A DNA stretch of 64,000 bases, from NCBI RefSeq assembly GCF_014451325.2, contig NZ_JACSCH020000020.1, positions 1-64,000 on the forward strand, given 5' to 3'. Both the position numbers and the translations under genes were made by a program. Source of the DNA: Streptomyces sp. CB02980 (lineage in GTDB: Bacteria > Actinomycetota > Actinomycetes > Streptomycetales > Streptomycetaceae). The notes under the pieces are model-generated. The model did no database searches and was not told the DNA's origin. It was given only the letters and a program-made list of their open reading frames with translations. Positions 1 to 9,926 of the stretch are shown in pieces (position 1 is the first letter of the stretch; each line of letters starts with the position of its first letter).

Positions 1-38
1 TGGAGCTGACCGGTACTAATAGGCCGAGGGCTTGTCCT
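1..38 (+). rRNA. 23S rRNA, 3' end (partial)
   Basis: The first bases match the conserved 3' end of actinobacterial 23S rRNA (GGTACTAATAGGCCGAGGGC followed by TTGTCC). Only the tail is in the window; the exact mature end is uncertain by a few bases. It is followed by a spacer of about 70 bases and the 5S gene, the normal order of an rrn operon. Confidence 0.93.
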
Positions 39-110
39 CAGTTGCTCGCGTCCACTGTGTTAGTTCTGAAGTAACGACCGTGTTGTCATCCGGTTGGTTA
101 ACTTCATAGA

Positions 111-229
111 GTTTCGGTGGTCATAGCGTTAGGGAAACGCCCGGTTACATTCCGAACCCGGAAGCTAAGCCTTTCAGCGCCGATGGTACTGCAGGGGGGA
201 CCCTGTGGGAGAGTAGGACGCCGCCGAAC
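111..229 (+). rRNA. 5S rRNA
   Basis: The sequence starts GTTTCGGTGGTCATAGCG and ends GGACGCCGCCGAAC, so the two ends pair as helix I, and it has the CCGAACCCGGAAG loop typical of bacterial 5S rRNA. The length of about 119 bases fits. It lies directly downstream of the 23S tail in one transcription unit. Confidence 0.95.
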
Positions 230-233
230 ACCC

Positions 234-309
234 GCCCTTTTAGCTCAGTCGGTAGAGCGTCTCCATGGTAAGGAGAAGGTCAACGGTTCGATTCCGTTAA
301 AGGGCTCCA
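234..309 (+). tRNA. tRNA-Thr (anticodon GGT)
   Basis: A full cloverleaf can be folded: acceptor GCCCTTT/AAAGGGC, D stem GCTC/GAGC, anticodon stem TCTCC/GGAGA with loop ATGGTAA (anticodon GGT), T stem AACGG/CCGTT with TTCGATT loop. The 3' CCA is encoded at the end. It starts only about five bases after the 5S gene, so it is most likely co-transcribed with the rRNA operon, and it is followed at once by a strong terminator. Confidence 0.95.
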
Positions 310-312
310 AGT

Positions 313-346
313 AAAAAGGCCCCCGCCTTGTGGCGGGGGCCTTTTT
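313..346 (+). terminator. Rho-independent terminator of rRNA/tRNA operon
   Basis: A perfect 15-bp stem (AAAAAGGCCCCCGCC pairing with GGCGGGGGCCTTTTT) around a TTGT loop ends in a T run directly after tRNA-Thr. The flanking A and T runs could let it work in both directions. Confidence 0.93.
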
Positions 347-372
347 GCGTTCCCGGAGCCAGACGGACCAGT

Positions 373-399
373 CGGCGATCCCCCATGAGGGGATCGCCG
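373..399 (-). terminator. Hairpin terminator downstream of osaC
   Basis: A perfect 11-bp inverted repeat (CGGCGATCCCC / GGGGATCGCCG) with a five-base loop lies a few bases beyond the osaC stop codon. There is no T run, as is common for high-GC actinobacterial terminators. It separates osaC from the convergent rRNA operon. Confidence 0.7.
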
Positions 400-405
400 G
401 CATCG

Positions 406-3051
<2,646 letters not shown>

Positions 3052-3320
3052 GCTCGGTCTGTCCCTCCCGCTGCCCGGTGGTCGTACGCGCGCCACACCG
3101 CCCCCGCCGGGCGGACCGGGGCGGTTGGACAGTCGGAAGCCAGGTTACTTACCTTCACTGTCCGAGCGGATGCCGGTCATCGCTGAATCCGTCCCCAGGG
3201 GGTAGGGACGCTGTGCGAAGCTGCCGAACTGTTATCGCCTGGTTCGGTGGCGGTGAAACACTGGGCAGGCTACCGGCGAAAGCCGGAGCGGTACGGTCGA
3301 CCCCTTTCGGGAGGGACACG

Positions 3321-6300
3321 GTGGAACCTGGCACGGCGGCGCGGCGCGGCGGAGGCAGCGGTACGCGCGCGAGGGGCGGGCGTTCCCGTGGGGGGACGGT
3401 ACAGGTGGACGCGGCGGCGCTGGAGCGGCTGCTGGCCGCCCTGGTGTCCATGCGGGACGGAAACCTCCGCAGGCGGCTCACGGTGTCCGGCGACGGGGTC
3501 ATGGCGGAGATCTCCGCCGTGTTCAACGAGGTCGCGGACCGGCAGATGCATGTGACGGGGGAGCTGTCGCGGGTCCGCCGGGTGGTGGGACGCGAGGGCA
3601 AGCTGTCCGAGCGCCTTGAGGCGGGAGCCGGTGAGGGGGCGTGGGCGGCGGCGATCGAGGCCGCGAACGCGCTCGTCGACGATCTGGCCCGGCCGGTGTC
3701 CGAGGTGGGGCGGGTGCTCTCGGCGGTGGCCGAGGGTGATCTGGACCAGCGGATGGATCTGCGTTCGGAGGGTGCCGACGGGGCGGTCCGGCCGCTGCGC
3801 GGGGAGTTCCTGAAGGTCGCCCGTACCGCGAACAATCTGGTCGACCAGCTGTCGGTGTTCGCCTCCGAGGTGACCAGGGTCGCCGTCGAGGTGGGTACGG
3901 ACGGCAAGCTGGGCGGGCAGGCGCAGGTGCGTGGGGTGTCCGGTTCGTGGAAGGACCTCACGGACTCGGTCAACACGATGGCGAACCGGCTGACGGCCCA
4001 GGTGCGGGACATCGCGCTGGTGACGACGGCGGTCGCGGACGGTGATCTGTCGCAGAAGGTCACGGCGAACGTGGCCGGCGAGATGCTCGAGCTGAAGAAC
4101 ACGGTCAACCGGATGGTGGACCAGCTGTCGTCGTTCTCTTCCGAGGTGACGCGGGTCGCCCGTGAGGTGGGTACGGAGGGCGAGCTCGGCGGTCAGGCCG
4201 AGGTGGCCGGGGTCGCCGGTGTGTGGAAGGACCTCACGGACTCCGTCAACACGATGGCGGGCAATCTGACCAACCAGGTGCGGGGCATCGCCGAGGTCAC
4301 GACGGCGGTCGCGAACGGTGATCTGTCGCAGAAGGTGCGGGTGTCGGCACGCGGTGAGATCGCGCAACTGGCGGACACCATCAACCAGATGACGAAGACG
4401 CTGCGGATCTTCGCCGACGAGGTGACCCGGGTGTCGGGCGAGGTCGGCGCCGAGGGTCTGCTCGGTGGTCAGGCGCAGGTGCCGGGGGCGGCGGGGACGT
4501 GGAAGGACCTCACCGACTCGGTCAACACCGTCTTCCGGAACATCACCACGCAGGTGCGTGACATCGCGCAGGTGACGACGGCGGTGGCCAACGGCGACCT
4601 GTCGCAGAAGGTCACGGTCGATGTGGCCGGCGAGATGCTGGAGCTGAAGAACACCGTCAACACGATGGTGGACCAGCTGTCGGCCTTCGGTTCCGAGGTG
4701 ACCCGGGTGGCCCGGGAGGTCGGTGTCGAGGGTCTGCTCGGCGGCCAGGCCGAGGTGAAGGGCGCGGCGGGCACGTGGAAGGACCTCACGGACTCGGTGA
4801 ACACGGCCTTCCGGAACCTGACCGGTCAGGTGCGGGACATCGCGCAGGTGACGACGGCGGTGGCCAACGGCGACCTGTCGCAGAAGGTCACGGTCGATGT
4901 GGCCGGCGAGATGCTGGAGCTGAAGAACACCGTCAACACGATGGTGTCGCAGCTGTCGTCGTTCGCGGACCAGGTGACGCGGATGGCGCGGGACGTGGGC
5001 ACCGAGGGCCGGCTGGGTGGTCAGGCGCGGGTGGACGGCGTGTCGGGGCGCTGGCGGGAGCTCACCGACTCGGTGAACTTCATGGCCGGCAACCTGACGT
5101 CGCAGGTGCGGCAGATCGCGCAGGTGACGACGGCCGTGGCCCGCGGTGACCTGTCGCAGAAGATCGACGTGGACGCGCGGGGCGAGATCCTGGAGCTGAA
5201 GAACACCATCAACACGATGGTCGACCAGCTCTCCGCGTTCGCCGACCAGGTGACCCGGGTGGCCCGTGAGGTGGGCACCGACGGGCGCCTCGGCGGGCAG
5301 GCGCAGGTGCCGGGTGTGGCAGGTGTGTGGCGTGACCTGACGGATTCGGTGAACGGCATGGCCGGGAACCTGACGACCCAGGTCCGCAACATCGCGCAGG
5401 TCGCCACGGCGGTGGCGCGCGGTGACCTGTCGCAGAAGATCGACGTGGACGCGCGGGGCGAGATCCTGGAGCTGAAGAACACCCTCAACACGATGGTGGA
5501 CCAGCTCTCGAACTTCGCCGAGCAGGTGACGCGGGTGGCCCGTGAGGTGGGCACCGAGGGCATTCTGGGCGGTCAGGCCGAGGTGCAGGGGGTCTCCGGC
5601 ACCTGGAAGGACCTCACCCAGTCCGTGAACTTCATGGCGAACAACCTCACCATCCAGGTGCGGAACATCGCCGAGGTCACGACGGCGGTCGCCAAGGGCG
5701 ACCTGTCGAAGAAGATCACCGTCGACGCCCGGGGCGAGATCCTGGAGCTGGTGACGACCGTCAACACGATGGTCGACCAGCTGTCGAACTTCGCGGACGA
5801 GGTCACACGCGTGGCCCGTGAGGTGGGTACGGAGGGCATCCTCGGCGGTCAGGCGCGGGTCCGGGGCGTCACCGGTACCTGGAAGGACCTGAGCGACAAC
5901 GTCAACCTGATGGCCAACAACCTGACAAGTCAGGTGCGGAACATCTCCCGGGTCTCGGCGGCCGTCGCCAACGGCGATCTGACGAAGAAGGTGACCGTCG
6001 AGGCGCGCGGCGAGGTCGCCGAACTCGCCGACACCGTCAACACCATGGTGACGACCCTGTCGTCGTTCGCCGACGAGGTCACGCGGGTGGCACGTGAGGT
6101 GGGTACGGAAGGCGAGCTGGGCGGGCAGGCCCGGGTGCCGGGTGTCTCGGGCACCTGGAAGGACCTGACCGAGTCGGTGAACTCGATGGCCTCCAACCTC
6201 ACCGGTCAGGTGCGCCAGATCGCGGCCGTCACCACGGCCATCGCCAAGGGCGATCTCACCAAGAAGATCGACATCGACGCGCGGGGCGAGATCCAGGAGC

Positions 6301-8798
6301 TGAAGAGCACCATCAACACGATGGTCGACCAGCTGTCGAACTTCGCCGAGGAGGTCACGCGGGTGGCCCGCGAGGTGGGTACGGACGGTCAGCTGGGCGG
6401 TCAGGCCCGGGTGCGTGACGTGGACGGCACCTGGCGGGACCTGACGGAGTCCGTGAACGAGATGGCCGGGAACCTGACCCGGCAGGTGCGGGCGATCGCC
6501 GCCGTCGCCACGGCGGTGACCCGGGGCGATCTGAACCTGAAGATCGACGGTGTCGACGCGGCGGGCGAGATCCAGGCCCTCCAGGAGAACATCAACACCA
6601 TGATCGCCAACCTGCGCGACACCACCCTCGCCAACGAGGAGCAGGACTGGCTGAAGGGCAACCTGGCCCGTATCTCCGGCCTCATGCAGGGCCGGCGGGA
6701 CCTGGACGACGTCGCCTCGCTCATCATGAGCGAGCTGACGCCGGTGGTCTCGGCCCAGCACGGTGCCTTCTTCGTGGCGATGCCGACCGGCCACGCCCAC
6801 AGCGACGCCGAACTCGTCGGTGAGGGAGAGGGCTCGTACGAGCTGCGGATGCGCGGGAGTTACGGCTACTCCACCGGGTCCATGCCGACCTCGTTCCGCC
6901 CCGGCGAGACGCTCATCGGGACGGCGGCCGAGGAGAAGCGGACCATCCAGGTCAACGTTCCGCCCGGCTATCTGAAGATCTCCTCCGGGCTCGGGGAGGC
7001 CGCGCCGGCGCATGTGATCGTGCTTCCGGTGCTCTTCGAGGGCAAGGTCCTCGGTGTGATCGAGCTGGCCTCCTTCCAGCCGTTCACGCAGATCCAGCGC
7101 GACTTCCTCAACCAGCTCGCCGAGCTGATCGCCACCACGGTCAACACGATCAGCGTCAACACCAAGACCGAGGTGCTGCTCCAGCAGTCGCAGGAGCTCA
7201 CCGAGCAGCTCAAGGAGCGTTCGGCGGAGCTGGAGCACCGGCAGAAGGAACTCCAGGGCTCCAACCTGGAACTGGAGGAGAAGGCCGAGCTGCTGGCCCG
7301 GCAGAACCGCGACATCGAGGTGAAGAACACCGAGATCGAGGAGGCCCGGCAGGTCCTGGAGGAGCGGGCCGAACAGCTCGCCGTCTCCATGCGCTACAAG
7401 TCCGAGTTCCTGGCGAACATGTCGCACGAGCTGCGCACCCCGCTCAACTCGCTGCTGATCCTCGCCAAGTTGCTCGCGGACAACGCCGAGACCAACCTGA
7501 CGCCGAAGCAGGTCGAGTTCGCGGAGACCATCCACGGCGCCGGTTCCGACCTGCTCCAGCTGATCAACGACATCCTCGACCTGTCGAAGGTCGAGGCGGG
7601 CAAGATGGACGTCTCGCCGACCCGGATCGCGCTCGTCCAGCTCGTCGACTACGTGGAGGCGACCTTCCGGCCGCTCACGGCGGAGAAGGGGCTCGACTTC
7701 TCGGTGCGGGTCTCGCCCGAGCTGCCGGCCACCCTCCACACCGACGAGCAGCGGCTGCTCCAGGTGCTCCGCAACCTCCTCTCCAACGCGGTGAAGTTCA
7801 CCGACACGGGGGCGGTGGAGCTGGTGATCCGGCCGGCCGGGATCGATGTGCCGCAGTCGATCCGCGAGCAGCTCCTGGAGGCCGGTTCGCTGCGCGATCC
7901 GGAGGCCGATCTGATCGCCTTCTCCGTCACGGACACCGGGATCGGGATCGCCGCGAGCAAGATGCGGGTCATCTTCGAGGCGTTCAAGCAGGCCGACGGC
8001 ACGACCAGCCGGAAGTACGGCGGTACGGGTCTGGGGCTTTCGATCAGCCGGGAGATCGCGCGGCTGCTCGGCGGCGAGATCTTCGCGGCGAGCGAGCCGG
8101 GCCGCGGTTCGACGTTCACGCTCTATCTGCCGCTGAGCCCGACGGAGCTGCCTGCCGGGTACGGGCAGGGGGCGGCCGACGACCCGCAGCAGGGCGCCGA
8201 GGAGGGCGCTGCCGGGGCCGTCCACCCGTTCCCGCACTTCCCGCCGCCGCCCGTACGGACGGAGGCGCGGTCCGGGGCGGGGGCGCTCTTCCGGCACCGG
8301 CGGAAGGCGGCAGCGGAGGCGACCGGGGCGCGGACGGCGGTGCCGGGACAGTCCGGGCAGCAGATCGCCGCCGACCGGGCGGAGCAGGAGGCGGAGGCCG
8401 CGCAGCGCCGTACCTTCGGCTTCTCCGGCGAGAAGGTGCTCATCGTCGACGACGACATCCGCAACGTCTTCGCGCTCACCAGCGTCCTCGAGCAGCACGG
8501 ACTCGCGGTGCTGTACGCGGAGAACGGGCGGGAGGGCATCGAAGTGCTGGAGCAGCACGACGATGTGACGATCGTCCTGATGGACATCATGATGCCGGAG
8601 ATGGACGGATACGCGACGACGACCGCGATCCGGCGCATGCCGCAGTTCGCGGGGCTGCCGATCATCGCGCTGACGGCGAAGGCCATGAAGGGCGACCGGG
8701 AGAAGGCGATCGAGTCCGGCGCCTCGGACTATGTGACCAAGCCGGTCGACCCCGATCACCTGCTGTCCGTGATGGAGCAGTGGATGCGGGGGGAGTGA
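3321..8798 (+). CDS. osaA: OsaA-like hybrid histidine kinase with HAMP array
   Basis: A 1825-residue cytoplasmic hybrid kinase. After about 60 residues comes a long HAMP array with ten tandem 92-residue units (each marked by LGGQA near 195, 287 and so on; DNA period exactly 276 bp), then GAF (about 1115-1270), a coiled coil (about 1275-1355), HisKA with phospho-acceptor H1369 in SHELRTPL, HATPase (NLLSNAVKF, GTGLGLS), an Ala/Gly-rich linker and a C-terminal receiver with D1755 (LMDIMMPEMDG). No membrane segment is visible. The GTG at 3321 has GGGAGGG at good spacing; in-frame starts upstream lack one. In S. coelicolor OsaA is the kinase of osmoadaptation and sits next to osaC and osaB, as here. 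Confidence 0.92.
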   Translation: MEPGTAARRGGGSGTRARGGRSRGGTVQVDAAALERLLAALVSMRDGNLRRRLTVSGDGVMAEISAVFNEVADRQMHVTGELSRVRRVVGREGKLSERLEAGAGEGAWAAAIEAANALVDDLARPVSEVGRVLSAVAEGDLDQRMDLRSEGADGAVRPLRGEFLKVARTANNLVDQLSVFASEVTRVAVEVGTDGKLGGQAQVRGVSGSWKDLTDSVNTMANRLTAQVRDIALVTTAVADGDLSQKVTANVAGEMLELKNTVNRMVDQLSSFSSEVTRVAREVGTEGELGGQAEVAGVAGVWKDLTDSVNTMAGNLTNQVRGIAEVTTAVANGDLSQKVRVSARGEIAQLADTINQMTKTLRIFADEVTRVSGEVGAEGLLGGQAQVPGAAGTWKDLTDSVNTVFRNITTQVRDIAQVTTAVANGDLSQKVTVDVAGEMLELKNTVNTMVDQLSAFGSEVTRVAREVGVEGLLGGQAEVKGAAGTWKDLTDSVNTAFRNLTGQVRDIAQVTTAVANGDLSQKVTVDVAGEMLELKNTVNTMVSQLSSFADQVTRMARDVGTEGRLGGQARVDGVSGRWRELTDSVNFMAGNLTSQVRQIAQVTTAVARGDLSQKIDVDARGEILELKNTINTMVDQLSAFADQVTRVAREVGTDGRLGGQAQVPGVAGVWRDLTDSVNGMAGNLTTQVRNIAQVATAVARGDLSQKIDVDARGEILELKNTLNTMVDQLSNFAEQVTRVAREVGTEGILGGQAEVQGVSGTWKDLTQSVNFMANNLTIQVRNIAEVTTAVAKGDLSKKITVDARGEILELVTTVNTMVDQLSNFADEVTRVAREVGTEGILGGQARVRGVTGTWKDLSDNVNLMANNLTSQVRNISRVSAAVANGDLTKKVTVEARGEVAELADTVNTMVTTLSSFADEVTRVAREVGTEGELGGQARVPGVSGTWKDLTESVNSMASNLTGQVRQIAAVTTAIAKGDLTKKIDIDARGEIQELKSTINTMVDQLSNFAEEVTRVAREVGTDGQLGGQARVRDVDGTWRDLTESVNEMAGNLTRQVRAIAAVATAVTRGDLNLKIDGVDAAGEIQALQENINTMIANLRDTTLANEEQDWLKGNLARISGLMQGRRDLDDVASLIMSELTPVVSAQHGAFFVAMPTGHAHSDAELVGEGEGSYELRMRGSYGYSTGSMPTSFRPGETLIGTAAEEKRTIQVNVPPGYLKISSGLGEAAPAHVIVLPVLFEGKVLGVIELASFQPFTQIQRDFLNQLAELIATTVNTISVNTKTEVLLQQSQELTEQLKERSAELEHRQKELQGSNLELEEKAELLARQNRDIEVKNTEIEEARQVLEERAEQLAVSMRYKSEFLANMSHELRTPLNSLLILAKLLADNAETNLTPKQVEFAETIHGAGSDLLQLINDILDLSKVEAGKMDVSPTRIALVQLVDYVEATFRPLTAEKGLDFSVRVSPELPATLHTDEQRLLQVLRNLLSNAVKFTDTGAVELVIRPAGIDVPQSIREQLLEAGSLRDPEADLIAFSVTDTGIGIAASKMRVIFEAFKQADGTTSRKYGGTGLGLSISREIARLLGGEIFAASEPGRGSTFTLYLPLSPTELPAGYGQGAADDPQQGAEEGAAGAVHPFPHFPPPPVRTEARSGAGALFRHRRKAAAEATGARTAVPGQSGQQIAADRAEQEAEAAQRRTFGFSGEKVLIVDDDIRNVFALTSVLEQHGLAVLYAENGREGIEVLEQHDDVTIVLMDIMMPEMDGYATTTAIRRMPQFAGLPIIALTAKAMKGDREKAIESGASDYVTKPVDPDHLLSVMEQWMRGE

Positions 8799-9125
8799 CT
8801 CCGGGCGGGGCCCGTGGTGCGGGGGCATCGCCTCCGCGCCACGGGTCCGGCGCCGGCCGCGGCCCGGCTTCCGGGCTTCGCTGACGGGCTGGCGCCACGG
8901 GGGTGTGAGAGGCCGGGATACGGGGAACCTTCTGGTCTCCCACCGCGTTTCAGGTACGTGCACAGTGACATCGCGGTGACAGGGTGTGGCGACGGGCGGG
9001 GTGCGGCTACGATGACCGGCACAAGGACGGACGGCGTTAGGGAGTCGTCTTCTGGGGCGGCGCCCGGCGCTTCCCCCGGTTCGGGGAGCCGGGGAGAGAC
9101 ACTGCCGGGGCGAGGAGGACGGGGC
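8799..9125 (+). other. Intergenic region osaA-osaB
   Basis: The 327 bases contain no convincing gene. They begin with a terminator-like hairpin (listed separately) and must hold the osaB promoter. An open frame runs in from upstream in phase with osaB but lacks a ribosome site and shows no conserved domain. Confidence 0.6.
8811..8845 (+). terminator. Terminator-like hairpin after osaA
   Basis: An 11-bp stem (CCCGTGGTGCG with CGCGCCACGGG, one G-T pair) with a 13-base loop starts 12 bases after the osaA stop. No T run. It suggests osaA and osaB are separate transcripts, or attenuated read-through. Confidence 0.6.
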
Positions 9126-9800
9126 ATGGTGCAGAAGGCCAAGATCCTCCTGGTCGATGACCGGCCGGAGAATCTGCTGGCGCTGGAGGCCATTCTCTCC
9201 GCGCTCGATCAGACGCTGGTGCGGGCATCGTCCGGGGAGGAAGCGCTCAAGGCGCTGTTGACGGACGACTTCGCGGTCATCCTGCTCGACGTCCAGATGC
9301 CGGGTATGGACGGCTTCGAGACCGCCGCGCACATCAAGCGGCGGGAGCGGACCCGGGACATCCCGATCATCTTCCTCACCGCCATCAACCACGGCCCCCA
9401 CCACACGTTCCGTGGGTACGCGGCCGGGGCGGTCGACTACATCTCGAAGCCGTTCGACCCCTGGGTGCTGCGCGCCAAGGTCTCGGTCTTCGTCGAGCTG
9501 TACATGAAGAACTGCAAGCTGCGCGAGCAGGCCGCGCTGCTGCGGCTGCAGTTGGAGGGCGGCGGCGAGGGCGGTCACGGCAAGGAGGCCGCCGGTCTGC
9601 TCGCCGAGCTCTCGGCCCGTCTCGCGGCCGTCGAAGAGCAGGCGGAGGCGCTGTCCAAGCAGCTCGACGACGACTCCGCCGACGCGGCCGCCGTCGCCAC
9701 CGCCGCGCATCTGGAGCGCAAGCTCACCGGGTTGCGCCGGGCCCTGGACGCGCTGGAGCCGGGCACCGGCGCCGCGCCGACGCTGCCTGCCCAGAGCTGA
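9126..9800 (+). CDS. osaB: OsaB-like response regulator with coiled-coil output
   Basis: A 224-residue response regulator. The receiver (about 5-120) has the acidic pair in LLVDD, the phospho-acceptor in LLDVQMPGMDG, and the conserved Thr and Lys (FLTA, ISKPF). There is no DNA-binding domain; the C-terminal half (about 135-205) is Ala/Leu/Glu-rich and predicted coiled coil, so output is probably by protein contact. The ATG at 9126 is preceded by CGAGGAGGAC; longer in-frame versions have no ribosome site. S. coelicolor OsaB, the regulator for osmoadaptation next to the hybrid kinase OsaA, has the same design and location. Confidence 0.9.
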   Translation: MVQKAKILLVDDRPENLLALEAILSALDQTLVRASSGEEALKALLTDDFAVILLDVQMPGMDGFETAAHIKRRERTRDIPIIFLTAINHGPHHTFRGYAAGAVDYISKPFDPWVLRAKVSVFVELYMKNCKLREQAALLRLQLEGGGEGGHGKEAAGLLAELSARLAAVEEQAEALSKQLDDDSADAAAVATAAHLERKLTGLRRALDALEPGTGAAPTLPAQS

Positions 9801-9926
9801 CGCACCGTCACCGAGGCCCCGGGCGCCCGATGTCCCGCGTGATACGGCGTCAGCCTCGGGCCGCGGTGGGAGCGACACGAACGGGTGAGGCGGACAGCAG
9901 GACTTCACACCGGTAACCTCGGCATC

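Noticed and set aside
3142..3154. AGGTTACTTACCT between osaC and osaA as an iron box
   Set aside because: The arms AGGT and ACCT are spaced five bases apart, not the seven of the DmdR/IdeR consensus; neighbours have no iron link.
3270..9908. 2212-codon minus-strand open frame across osaA and osaB
   Set aside because: The repetitive GC-rich osaA sequence leaves the opposite strand open. Its product is only His/Arg/Val repeats.
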